Shown here piece by piece: positions 9,170-17,293 of a stretch of DNA of 64,000 nucleotides. Both the position numbers and the translations under genes were made by a program. The number at the start of each line of letters is the position of its first letter. The stretch's first letter is position 1. The notes under the pieces were generated by a model. The model saw only the letters and a list, made by a program, of their open reading frames with translations, was not told where the DNA came from and did not search any database. The stretch is from Nonomuraea zeae (GTDB lineage Bacteria > Actinomycetota > Actinomycetes > Streptosporangiales > Streptosporangiaceae): contig NZ_VCKX01000036.1 in assembly GCF_005889725.1 (NCBI RefSeq), forward strand, positions 1-64,000. The letters run 5' to 3'.

Positions 9170-9428
9170 TCCTGCCCTGACGCCGGAGCGCCGCCGCACC
9201 CCGTAGTGTCCGACGTCGGGCAGTCCTCCAGACGGAGGGGTCGACACGGCCCGCGGCGACCTGGTGGCCGGCCCGCGGGCGCGGAACCGGTCGCGGGGTC
9301 GTGGAACGCTCCACGCACAGAGCTCCGGGCTCGCCGGACAACGGGCCCGGACGGGGGTGGCGCCCTCGTCCCAGGCTGGAGGGACTGGGGCGCCGCCTTC
9401 TCCCGGACCTCTCCCGCGGCGGGTGGGC

Positions 9429-10052
9429 TCAGACGAGCAGGTTGATCGCCCGCTCGACCATCCCCTCCGGCGCCGTCTCCGGCGAGCCGCAGCCGAACGG
9501 GGGCTCCGGGGCGTACTCGATCGCCAGCTGCACGGCCTGCGCGGTCACCTCGCCGGCCGCTTGGGCCAGCAACGTGAGCGCCATGTCGATCCCCGCCGAC
9601 ACCCCGGCCGCCGTCACGATCTTGCCGTGCGCGACCGAGCGCTCGCTCACCGGCTCGGCCCCGTACTGCTTGAGGTTGTCGAGCAGGGCCCAGTGCGTCG
9701 TGGCCTTGGCGCCCTCCAGCAGCCCCGCCGCCCCCAGCAGCAGCGCGCCGCTGCACACCGAGGTCGTCCACCGGGTGTGCCGGTCGGCCTCCCGGATCCA
9801 GGCCACCAGGGCCTCGTCGCCCAGGGCGTCGAAGGTGCCCAGCCCGCCCGGCACGATGATCACGTCAGGATCCGGCAGGTCCGCGTACGAAGCCGTGGCG
9901 ATCATCGTGAGCGTCCCCTGGTCGTCGGTGACCGGGCCCCGCTCGGCGGCGACGAGCGTGACGGTGGTGTCCGGGGCGAAGGCCATCACGGTGTACGGCC
10001 CGGCCACGTCGAGCGCGGTGAATCGCGGATAGAGCGGGATGGCGATGTGCAT
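9429..10052 (-). CDS. DJ-1/PfpI-family protein (isonitrile-hydratase-like)
   Basis: A 207-residue class I glutamine-amidotransferase-like protein. It begins MHIAIPLYPRFTALDVAGPY and has the nucleophile elbow VCSGALLLGAAGLL, with the reactive Cys near residue 97, followed by ATTHW. That layout matches isonitrile hydratase and related DJ-1 enzymes. It starts 2 nt after the stop of the GlxA-type regulator behind AGGAGAG, so the two are cotranscribed and the regulator, itself a DJ-1 fusion, probably responds to a related compound. Confidence 0.85.
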   Translation of the reverse strand: MHIAIPLYPRFTALDVAGPYTVMAFAPDTTVTLVAAERGPVTDDQGTLTMIATASYADLPDPDVIIVPGGLGTFDALGDEALVAWIREADRHTRWTTSVCSGALLLGAAGLLEGAKATTHWALLDNLKQYGAEPVSERSVAHGKIVTAAGVSAGIDMALTLLAQAAGEVTAQAVQLAIEYAPEPPFGCGSPETAPEGMVERAINLLV

Positions 10053-10054
10053 GG

Positions 10055-11026
10055 TCAGCTCTCCTTGGCTCGGAACCGGCGACGGTGGTCGCCCGGCGAG
10101 ATCCGCCAGTGGCGGTGAAAGACGCGGTAGAGGGTCTCGGGCGTGCCGAGCCCGGACTCCCTGGCCACCGTGGCCAGCGGGTGGCCGGTGACCTCCAGGA
10201 GCCGCCTGGCGGTGTCGGCCCGGCTGCGCTCGACGTAGCGGCCCGGCGGCAGGCCGGTCTGCTCGGTGAAGACGCGCGAGAAGTGGCGCTCGCTCATCCC
10301 GGCGCGCGCGGCCAGGGCGGGGACGCTCAGGTCGGCGGCCGGATTCGCGTCGATGTAGGCCTGCAGTTCCCTCAGCGGCTCGCTGCGCGGCGTCATGGCC
10401 CCCATGGGGGTGCTGAACTGGCTCTGCCCGCCCGGCCTGTGCAGATACACCACGAGCCCGCGGGCGACGTCACGGGCGAGGTCGTGGCCGTGGTCCCTGG
10501 CCACCATCGCGAGGGCGAGGTCGACGCCGGACAGGACGCCCGCGGAGGTCCAGACGTTCCCGTCCTCGATGTAGAGGGGGTCGGCGTCCACCTCGACGTG
10601 CTCGTAGCGACGGCTCAGCTCGTCCGCGGCGAGCCAGTGCGTCGTGGCCCGGCGGTGGTCCAGCAGCCCGGCCTCCGCCAGCAGGAACGCGCCGTTGCAG
10701 ACCGAGGCGACGCGCCGCGCGGCCCCCGCCAGCCGGGTCACGGCCCCGGCCAGCTCGCCGCCGGTGAGCTGCTCGGGCATGGACAGCCCGCCCGCGACCA
10801 GCAACGTGTCGATCGGGCCCGTCACCTCGCCGAGCGCGGCGGCGTTCACCGTGATCCCGTTGTGCGCCGCCACGGGGCCCGCGCGCAGGGCGCCCACCTC
10901 GACCCGGTAGCCGTCCCCGGCCAGGAACAGGTCCGCCGTGCTGAACACGTCGGCGGGACCGGCCATGTCGAGGAGCTGGAATCCGGGGAAGACGGCGATC
11001 AGGACGCGTCGCTGCATGTCCTTCAT
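10055..11026 (-). CDS. GlxA-family transcriptional regulator (DJ-1 domain + AraC HTH)
   Basis: About 323 residues. The N-terminal half is a DJ-1/PfpI-like sensor (VLIAVFPGFQLLDMAGPADVF; Cys-containing VCNGAFLLAEAGLL; ATTHW). The C-terminal AraC HTH includes LAARAGMSERHFSRVFTEQTG and LATVARESGLGTPETLYRVF. The family regulates catabolic or detoxification genes. ATG codons at 11065, 11026 and 11017 are in frame; homology begins at MQRRVLIAVF, so the longest form is unlikely. It leads the operon with the DJ-1 enzyme. Confidence 0.87.
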   Translation of the reverse strand: MKDMQRRVLIAVFPGFQLLDMAGPADVFSTADLFLAGDGYRVEVGALRAGPVAAHNGITVNAAALGEVTGPIDTLLVAGGLSMPEQLTGGELAGAVTRLAGAARRVASVCNGAFLLAEAGLLDHRRATTHWLAADELSRRYEHVEVDADPLYIEDGNVWTSAGVLSGVDLALAMVARDHGHDLARDVARGLVVYLHRPGGQSQFSTPMGAMTPRSEPLRELQAYIDANPAADLSVPALAARAGMSERHFSRVFTEQTGLPPGRYVERSRADTARRLLEVTGHPLATVARESGLGTPETLYRVFHRHWRISPGDHRRRFRAKES

Positions 11027-11132
11027 GCTGGGGGCGGGCGCCGGTGGCGTCAACGACACGAACATTGCACATTACGCCACGGGCCAGGACCGTCCTCAGG
11101 CACCGCCCGAGATGGGCGCGCGGCCCCGGGAA

Positions 11133-11176
11133 CGCCGGAGAGCCCTCGGGGGCAGGATCCCGAGGGCTCTCCGGCG
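11133..11176. terminator. Strong hairpin terminator after pruA
   Basis: An 18-bp perfect stem (11133-11150 with 11159-11176) and an 8-nt loop lie just beyond the pruA stop. The arm contains GAGAGCCCTCGGG. It probably ends the leftward proline-utilisation transcript. Confidence 0.75.
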
Positions 11177-11190
11177 CGACAGGCGATGAA

Positions 11191-12816
11191 TCAGCCCATG
11201 TGCGGGTAACGGTGGTCGGTGGGCGGCACGAACGTCTCCTTGATCGTGCGGGCGTTCACCCAGCGGATCAGGTTGAAGATCGAGCCGGCCTTGTCGTTGG
11301 TGCCGGAGGCGCGGGCGCCGCCGAACGGCTGCTGGCCCACCACCGCGCCGGTCGGCTTGTCGTTGACGTAGAAGTTGCCGGCCGCGAAGCGCAGCCGCTC
11401 CGACGCCGAGGCGATCGCGTAGCGGTCCTGGGCGATGATCGACCCGGTCAGCGCGTAGGGGGCGATGCCCTCCATCTGGTCGAGCACCGCGTCGAAGTCG
11501 CCGTCGTCGTAGACGTGCACGCCGAGGATCGGCCCGAAGTACTCCTTGACGAAGATCTCGTCGGTCGGGTCGGCGCACTCGAGGATGGTCGGCTTCACGA
11601 AATATCCGGTCGAGTCGTCGTACGAGCCGGTCAGCAGGTCGATGTTCGAGGCCGACCGAGCCCGGTCGATGGCCTCCTTGTGCTTGGCGAAGGCCCGCCC
11701 GTCGATGACCGCGCCCATGAACGTCGACAGGTCGGCCGCCACGTCTCCCACGGTCAGCGACTCGGCCACGGAGACGAAGTCGTCACGCATGCGGTTCCAG
11801 ACCGAGCGCGGGACGTACGCCCTGGAGGCGGCCGAGCACTTCTGACCCTGGTACTCGAACGCGCCCCTGATCAGCGCCGTGGAGAGCACGCCCGGGTCGG
11901 CGGACGGGTGCGCCAGCACGAAGTCCTTGCCGCCCGTCTCGCCGACGATGCGCGGGTAGCCGTGGTAGGAGGCGATGTTCGCACCGACCGCGGCCCAGAG
12001 GTGCTGGAACGTCGCGGTCGAGCCGGTGAAGTGGATGCCGGCCAGCGCCGGGTGGGGGAGTGCCACCTCGGAGATCGCCTGCCCGTTGCCAGTGACCAGG
12101 TTGATCACGCCCGGCGGGAGCCCGGCCGCCTCCAGCAGCCGCATGGTGAAGTGCGCGGCGAACTGCTGGGTGGGCGAAGGCTTCCAGACGACGACATTCC
12201 CCATCAAAGCGGCAGAAGTCGGCAAATTTCCGGCAATAGCGGTGAAGTTGAACGGCGTGATCGCCAGCACGAACCCTTCGAGGGGCCGGTACTCCATCCT
12301 GTTCCACACACCGGGTGACGACACCGGCTGGTCGGCGTAGAGCTGACGGGCGTAGGCCACGTTGAACCGCAGGAAGTCGATCAGCTCACAGGCCGCGTCG
12401 ATCTCCGCCTGCTGCGCCGACTTGGACTGCCCGAGCACGGTCGCCGCGTTCAGCGTCGCCCGCCACGGCCCCGACAGCAGGTCCGCCGCCTTCAGGAAGA
12501 TCGCGGCCCGCTCGTCGAACGACAGCGCCCGCCAGGCGGGAGCCGCCCGCAGCGCGCTGTCGATGGCGTCCTGCACGTCCCGGGCCGTAGCGTCGTTGGT
12601 ACGGCCCAGGACGGAGGCGTGGTTGTGCGGCTGGACCACGTCGATGGGGGCGCCGCCACCGAGCCGCTGCTCGCCGCCGATGGTCATGGTCAGGTCGACC
12701 GACGACCCGGCCAGCTCCTTGATGCGGCTCTCCAGCGCGGCCCGCTCGGCGCTGCCCGGCGCGTAGCCGAACACGCGCTCGTTCGCGGGAACCGGGACGT
12801 TGCTGATGGCATCCAT
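11191..12816 (-). CDS. pruA: L-glutamate gamma-semialdehyde (1-pyrroline-5-carboxylate) dehydrogenase
   Basis: The enzyme oxidises glutamate semialdehyde to glutamate with NAD, the second step of proline degradation. The 541-residue protein matches the group 2 P5C dehydrogenase family: ITPFNFTAIAGNLPTSAALMGN (substrate and cofactor floor), VWKPSP, HFTGSTATF, a GETGGKDF loop with the general-base Glu, and the nucleophile in EYQGQKCSAASR. The C-terminal part contains EYFGPILGVHVY and PFGGARASGTNDKAG. Its ATG immediately follows the proline dehydrogenase stop, so the two are one operon. Confidence 0.95.
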   Translation of the reverse strand: MDAISNVPVPANERVFGYAPGSAERAALESRIKELAGSSVDLTMTIGGEQRLGGGAPIDVVQPHNHASVLGRTNDATARDVQDAIDSALRAAPAWRALSFDERAAIFLKAADLLSGPWRATLNAATVLGQSKSAQQAEIDAACELIDFLRFNVAYARQLYADQPVSSPGVWNRMEYRPLEGFVLAITPFNFTAIAGNLPTSAALMGNVVVWKPSPTQQFAAHFTMRLLEAAGLPPGVINLVTGNGQAISEVALPHPALAGIHFTGSTATFQHLWAAVGANIASYHGYPRIVGETGGKDFVLAHPSADPGVLSTALIRGAFEYQGQKCSAASRAYVPRSVWNRMRDDFVSVAESLTVGDVAADLSTFMGAVIDGRAFAKHKEAIDRARSASNIDLLTGSYDDSTGYFVKPTILECADPTDEIFVKEYFGPILGVHVYDDGDFDAVLDQMEGIAPYALTGSIIAQDRYAIASASERLRFAAGNFYVNDKPTGAVVGQQPFGGARASGTNDKAGSIFNLIRWVNARTIKETFVPPTDHRYPHMG

Positions 12817-13734
12817 TTACTTACCCCCAAGGGCACGAAGGAAGAAGGCGACGTTGGCGGGGCGCTCCGCGAGGCGGCGCATGAAGTAGCCGTACCAGTC
12901 GTCGCCGTAGGGGACGTAGACACGGACCGTGTGACCGGCGCCGGCCAGGGCCTCCTGCCGGTCGGTCCTGATTCCGTAGAGCATCTGGAACTCGTGGTCG
13001 CCGATCCCGCGCCCGAACCGGTCGGCGAGCAGCTCCGTGATGGAGATCATGCGGTCGTCGTGTGTCGCCACCATGGGATACCCCTTCCCCGCCATGAGGA
13101 TCCGCAGGCATCGCACGTAGGCCTTGTCCACAGCCGTCTTGCCCTGGTGGGCGACCGAGGCGGGCTCGCGGTAGGCGCCCTTGACCAGGCGGACCCTGGA
13201 GCCCTCCGACGAGAGGTCGCGGCAGTCCTCCTCGCTGCGGAACAGGTACGACTGGATCGCCACGCCCGTCGTGGGGTAGTCCTCGCGCAGCTTGCGCAGG
13301 ATCGACAGCGTGGAGTCGACGGTGGTGTGGTCCTCCATGTCGAGGGTCACCGTGGAGCCGTTGAGGGCGGCGGCGGCGCAGATCTCGCGGGTGTGCTCCA
13401 GCGCCATCGCGTCGTCGAGCCGCTGGCCGACGGCCGACAGCTTCACCGACACCTCGCCCCCGCGCCCGAGCTGCAGCGGCCTGAGCGCGTCGAGCAGGGT
13501 GATGTAGGCGTTCGCGGTGTCCTCGGCGGCCCGCGCGTCGCGCGTCTCCTCGCCGAGGTGGTCGACGGTGACGGCGAGGTTCGCATCGCGCAGCCGTTCG
13601 ATGGCGTCGCGGGCCTCCTGCACGCTTTCGCCGGCGACGAACCGCTGCACCACCTTCTTGGTGAGCGGGAAGCCTGACACGGAGCGGCGTACGAGTCCGC
13701 TTCTTGACGCGGCGAGCAGCAGTTGACCGAGCAT
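12817..13734 (-). CDS. Proline dehydrogenase (monofunctional, FAD-dependent)
   Basis: PRODH oxidises L-proline to P5C and passes electrons to the respiratory chain. The 305-residue protein is the short, monofunctional type. Motifs: VSVKLSAVG, TLDMEDHT, AIQSYLFRSEEDC, RLVKGAYREPASVAH, ATHDD and EFQMLYGIR; the last belongs to the FAD/proline site conserved in PRODH barrels. It is the promoter-proximal gene, and the dehydrogenase for its product follows with no gap. A PucR-type regulator is divergent. Confidence 0.94.
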   Translation of the reverse strand: MLGQLLLAASRSGLVRRSVSGFPLTKKVVQRFVAGESVQEARDAIERLRDANLAVTVDHLGEETRDARAAEDTANAYITLLDALRPLQLGRGGEVSVKLSAVGQRLDDAMALEHTREICAAAALNGSTVTLDMEDHTTVDSTLSILRKLREDYPTTGVAIQSYLFRSEEDCRDLSSEGSRVRLVKGAYREPASVAHQGKTAVDKAYVRCLRILMAGKGYPMVATHDDRMISITELLADRFGRGIGDHEFQMLYGIRTDRQEALAGAGHTVRVYVPYGDDWYGYFMRRLAERPANVAFFLRALGGK

Positions 13735-13810
13735 GGCTTCAGTTTAGAAACCGCAGCTCAGAGGGGGCCATCGACGCGCGTAACGCCGCATATGGCAGGC
13801 TGTCATACAA

Positions 13811-14878
13811 ATGCACAACACCGCAGATCTGCAAGAGATCGTCGACGAGATCGCCGCCCGGCTGGGCGCGTCCGCGACGCTGGAGGACCGCTCGTTCCGC
13901 CTGCTGGCGTACGGGGCGCAGCACGGCGACATCGACACGGTCCGCCAGGAGTCGATCCTGCGCCGGCGGGCCACGGGCGAGGTGCGCGACTACTTCGAAC
14001 GCTACGGCATCGCCAGGGCGCCCGGCCCGGTCCGGATCCCCGGGGACGCCGAGCTCAAGGTGCTGGGCCGGATCTGCTGGCCGCTGCGGCACGCCGACGT
14101 CACCTACGGCTATCTCTGGCTGCTCGACTCGGGCGAGCTCACCGACGCGGCGCTGCAGGCCGCCGCCCCGCTCGTCGCCAGGGCCGCCGCCGCGCTCGCC
14201 CAGGAGGCGAGGAGCCGGCAGGACGTCGGGCGCGGGCTGCTCGCGCTGTTCTCGTCCGACCCGGAGGAGCGCGCGGGCGCCGCCATCGACCTGCCCGGCC
14301 CGGTCACGGCCATCGCCGTGCGCGAGTCCGACGAGCGCGTGGCCGCGCTCTGGACGCTCCCGCGCGGCGTCCTGGCCCGTACGGGCTCGCCCGTCGCGCT
14401 GCTCGCCCCAGCCCACCTGGCGGGCGAGGTGGCGCAGACCGTCCAGAGCGCGTACGGCACCGCCGCCGGGGTGGGCGGGCCCAGGCCCGACCCGGCCGAC
14501 GCCTGGCTGAGCTGGCGCGAGGCCCGGCAGGCGCTGCGCATCGCCGAGCACTTCCCCCGGCACGCCCCCATCGCCCACTGGGCGGACCTCGGCGTGCACC
14601 GCCTGCTGGCCAGGCTCGGCCAGCAGGACCTGCGCGAGCTGGCCGCCGAGACCGCGGCGCTGGACGCCGAGCTGGCGCAGACCGTGGAGGTCTACCTCGA
14701 TCGCGGCGGCCACGCCCAGAAGAGCGCCGCCGAGCTCGGCATCCACCGCCAGACGCTCTACTACCGGCTGGGCAAGGCCGAGCGCCTCACGCACAGGGAC
14801 CTGTCGGACGGTGACGACCGGCTGGCCGTCCACCTGGGGCTCAAGGCGGCCCGGCTGCGCGCTCAGGAGGCCCGGTAG
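13811..14878 (+). CDS. PucR-family regulator, probable proline-utilisation activator
   Basis: A 355-residue regulator. The C-terminal HTH_30 is plain: TVEVYLDRGGHAQKSAAELGIHRQTLYYRLGKAERL. The central region resembles the GGDEF-like domain of PucR/CdaR proteins. Proteins of this type next to proline dehydrogenase (PutR) activate the pathway when proline is present. It is divergent from the PRODH gene with a 76-nt gap that must hold both promoters. Its 3' end overlaps the convergent GH16 gene by 16 nt. Confidence 0.87.
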   Translation: MHNTADLQEIVDEIAARLGASATLEDRSFRLLAYGAQHGDIDTVRQESILRRRATGEVRDYFERYGIARAPGPVRIPGDAELKVLGRICWPLRHADVTYGYLWLLDSGELTDAALQAAAPLVARAAAALAQEARSRQDVGRGLLALFSSDPEERAGAAIDLPGPVTAIAVRESDERVAALWTLPRGVLARTGSPVALLAPAHLAGEVAQTVQSAYGTAAGVGGPRPDPADAWLSWREARQALRIAEHFPRHAPIAHWADLGVHRLLARLGQQDLRELAAETAALDAELAQTVEVYLDRGGHAQKSAAELGIHRQTLYYRLGKAERLTHRDLSDGDDRLAVHLGLKAARLRAQEAR

Positions 14879-15603
14879 ATCTTCACCCAGTCCACGTACA
14901 TCGACACCGTGCGGGGCGTGGCGGAGTCGCGGCAGCGCGGCTCGCACACCACGTCGTTCTGCAGCGCCAGGCTCATCTTCCGCGCGTCCGGGACGTGCCG
15001 GCCGCGGTAGTCCCACACCTTCCTGCCGTCCAGCCAGAACGTCAGCCGCCCGGGCAGCCAGTCCACCGCCACGGTGTGCCACTTGGTGAAGTCGGCCCGC
15101 AGCACCCGCCGCGCCCTGCCCTGCCCGCTGTGCACGAAGATGCCGCCGCCCTGCCGCCGGGGATCGACGATCTCGGCGAAGTTGACCTCCGAGTAGCCGT
15201 CGCCCTCGCTCTGCGACGTGGGCCAGAGCAGCGCCACCGGCGTGTACCCGGCGCCCGCCTCGGCCTTGAACCTGACCTCCCACCGGCCGTAGCGCTGGGC
15301 GAGCCGGGTGGCCACGCCGCCGGACAGGTCCTTGCCGCCGTACATGCCGCCCTTGAGGCGCAGCACCCCGTTCGCGACCGTCGCCGCCTTCCCGGTACGG
15401 GGATTACGCTCCGCCTGGGGCGAATGGTAGATCATCCATTTGCTCGTGTTGATCGAGGAGCCGTTGAAGTTCTCCACGAGCGCGGGGGCGCCCCAGGAGG
15501 CCGGCTGTGTGGTCGTCTGCGCGTGTGCGGTCTGGGGGAGGGCCGCGACGCCCATGAGCGCCGCCGCCGCCACGATCGAACTGCGTTTGGACATGCCGAC
15601 CAT
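14863..15603 (-). CDS. Secreted glycoside hydrolase family 16-like protein
   Basis: A 246-residue secreted protein. The N-terminus MSKRSSIVAAAALMGVAALP...AHA is a Sec signal peptide with likely cleavage after AHA. The jelly-roll fold of GH16 is suggested by LVENFNGSSINTSKW, RYGRWEVRFKAEAGAG and HTVAVDWLPGRLTFWLDG. The catalytic ExDxxE motif appears as EVNFAE: both Glu residues remain but the assisting Asp is Asn. It is single-domain with no carbohydrate-binding module. A beta-glucan or galactan is the likely substrate; the altered motif weakens an activity call. Confidence 0.82.
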   Translation of the reverse strand: MVGMSKRSSIVAAAALMGVAALPQTAHAQTTTQPASWGAPALVENFNGSSINTSKWMIYHSPQAERNPRTGKAATVANGVLRLKGGMYGGKDLSGGVATRLAQRYGRWEVRFKAEAGAGYTPVALLWPTSQSEGDGYSEVNFAEIVDPRRQGGGIFVHSGQGRARRVLRADFTKWHTVAVDWLPGRLTFWLDGRKVWDYRGRHVPDARKMSLALQNDVVCEPRCRDSATPRTVSMYVDWVKIYRAS

Positions 15604-15624
15604 CGAAGCAAAGATTCGCTCCCG

Positions 15625-17055
15625 TTACAGGCCATCCGCCCCATTCGTCTCATGGGTATAGCTGAGCGCCGGTCTGGGGGCGCCGAGCAGCGAGCGGGTC
15701 AGCGCCTCGTGGCCACGCAGCATCTCCTCCAGGGCGGCCGCCAGGTGCGCGGCCGAAGGCGTCTCCCCGGCGGACCCCTCCCGCAGGGACACCAGCACCG
15801 CCCGGCGCAGCAGCTCCTTGAAGAACGACGCGGTCATCCCGTCCGTCCTGGCCACCAGCGGCTCCAGGTCAGCCTCGGGGAGCGGCCCCGCCCCGTACAG
15901 GCGCAGGAGCGCCAGCCGGCAGCGCGCGTCCGGCCTCGGCACCTCCACGGCCAGATCCACCCGGCCCGGCCGGTTCGCCAGGGCCTCCTCCAGCACCTCG
16001 GCCCGGTTCGTGGTGAGCACGAACGTGACGTCGGCGTCCGCGCCGATCCCGTCCATGGCGTCGAACAGGGTGAACAGCAGCGGGCTGCCCTCGTCGGAGA
16101 AGCGGCGGTCATGCGCAACCAGGTCCACGTCCTCCACGACCACGATGGCCGGCTGCAGCCGCCTGGCCAGGGCCGCCGCCTCGGAGATGAAGCGCATCGC
16201 CGTACCGGCCATGACCAGGACCGTCACGCCCGGCATGCGGCCCATCAGATAGCGCACCGTGTGCGTCTTGCCGGTCCCGGGCGGGCCGTGCAGCAGCAGC
16301 CCGCGCTTGAGGTGCTGGCCACGGGCCAGCAGCGCCTCGGCGTGCTCGCCGATGCCGGCCACGTGCCGCTCGACCGTCTCCAGCACCCCTTCGGGCAGGA
16401 TCACCTCGGCGGGGCCGAGCGACGGGCGCGGCAGGAACGTCACCAGGCTGTTGCCCCGGTGCTCCGAGACGCCGAAGGTGAGGATCTGGCCGCGCAGCGC
16501 GTCGTTCAGCCGCATCAGCCGCTCGATCTCCTCCCTGGCGGCGGTGGCGCTCTCGCGCGAGGTCGCGATCACCTCCACCCGGCAGCCTTCCTTGCCGTAC
16601 TCCTCGGCGGGGCCGCGCAGGCCGATCGCGATGGGCGCGCCGTCCGGGGCCGTCGTCAGGGCCAGGCCGAACGAGACGACCTCCATCGTCTCGTCCGGGC
16701 CCACGGACACGGTGGCGTAGTCGACGGCGCCGATGTCGTACTGCTCGAACCCGCGGCCGGCCGTGGTCAGGATGTCGATGATGTCGTTGTGCTCGCGGCC
16801 CTGCCCCGACACGCCGAACCAGTCGGCCCCGCCGCGTGCCGCCAGGTAGGCGTCCACTCCCTGATGGAGGCTGGCGAGCTCCCAGTTCCGGAAGCTCTGG
16901 GTGACGCAGACGGCGTTCCTCAGCTCGCACGCCAGGTGGCCGGTCACCCGCGAGACCAGGACGGGAACGGGCCGGGACTCGTCGATCAGGTTGTAGGCCT
17001 CGTGGACCAGCCTCTGGAGCGCGTGTGCCAGCGATCGTGCGTCATCGATCTCCAT
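15625..17055 (-). CDS. AAA ATPase (BCS1-like Walker B), unknown function
   Basis: 476 residues. The N-terminal half (1-215) is not recognised. The C-terminal half is a classical AAA module with Walker A GPPGTGKT (257-264), Walker B VVVEDVD (305-311), sensor 1 TTNR and an arginine-finger-type NRPGRVD. The acidic pair is Glu-Asp rather than Asp-Glu, as in BCS1-like AAA proteins. There is no peptidase domain and no transmembrane segment. It is transcribed alone behind a repeat-rich leader. Protein remodelling is likely; the client is unknown. Confidence 0.85.
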   Translation of the reverse strand: MEIDDARSLAHALQRLVHEAYNLIDESRPVPVLVSRVTGHLACELRNAVCVTQSFRNWELASLHQGVDAYLAARGGADWFGVSGQGREHNDIIDILTTAGRGFEQYDIGAVDYATVSVGPDETMEVVSFGLALTTAPDGAPIAIGLRGPAEEYGKEGCRVEVIATSRESATAAREEIERLMRLNDALRGQILTFGVSEHRGNSLVTFLPRPSLGPAEVILPEGVLETVERHVAGIGEHAEALLARGQHLKRGLLLHGPPGTGKTHTVRYLMGRMPGVTVLVMAGTAMRFISEAAALARRLQPAIVVVEDVDLVAHDRRFSDEGSPLLFTLFDAMDGIGADADVTFVLTTNRAEVLEEALANRPGRVDLAVEVPRPDARCRLALLRLYGAGPLPEADLEPLVARTDGMTASFFKELLRRAVLVSLREGSAGETPSAAHLAAALEEMLRGHEALTRSLLGAPRPALSYTHETNGADGL

Positions 17056-17091
17056 GCGGGCCAGACTGGCACACGGCTACCGGAAGCGCGC

Positions 17092-17130
17092 GCGGATATC
17101 TCGGGCGGATATTTGGGGCGGATATTTCGC
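17092..17130. repeat. Three 13-bp direct repeats upstream of the AAA ATPase gene
   Basis: GCGGATAT recurs at 17092, 17105 and 17118 with exact 13-bp spacing. The array sits 37-75 nt upstream of the AAA ATPase start, where an operator would lie. The spacing is not a full helical turn multiple, so a simple tandem expansion is also possible. Confidence 0.65.
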
Positions 17131-17175
17131 CTGGAGCCCGCCTGCGTCGGACGTCCGGGCCGGACCCGGGCCGGG

Positions 17176-17255
17176 CATGGTGCTGGACAGGGGCCGGACA
17201 TGGTGCTGGACACGGGCCGGACATGGTGCTGGACACGGGCCGGACATGGTGCCGG
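17176..17255. repeat. 23-bp tandem repeat, three units and a part
   Basis: Units beginning CATGGTGCTGGACA start at 17176, 17199 and 17222, with a truncated fourth at 17245; they are near-identical. They lie between the glycosyltransferase stop and the AAA ATPase promoter. There are no spacers, so it is not a CRISPR array. Confidence 0.8.
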
Positions 17256-17293
17256 CAGGTGGCTCGCGCCACCTGCCGGAGTGTGCTCGCGTG

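Noticed and set aside
17176-17255. CRISPR-like repeats
   Set aside because: Units are directly tandem without unique spacers and no cas gene is near.
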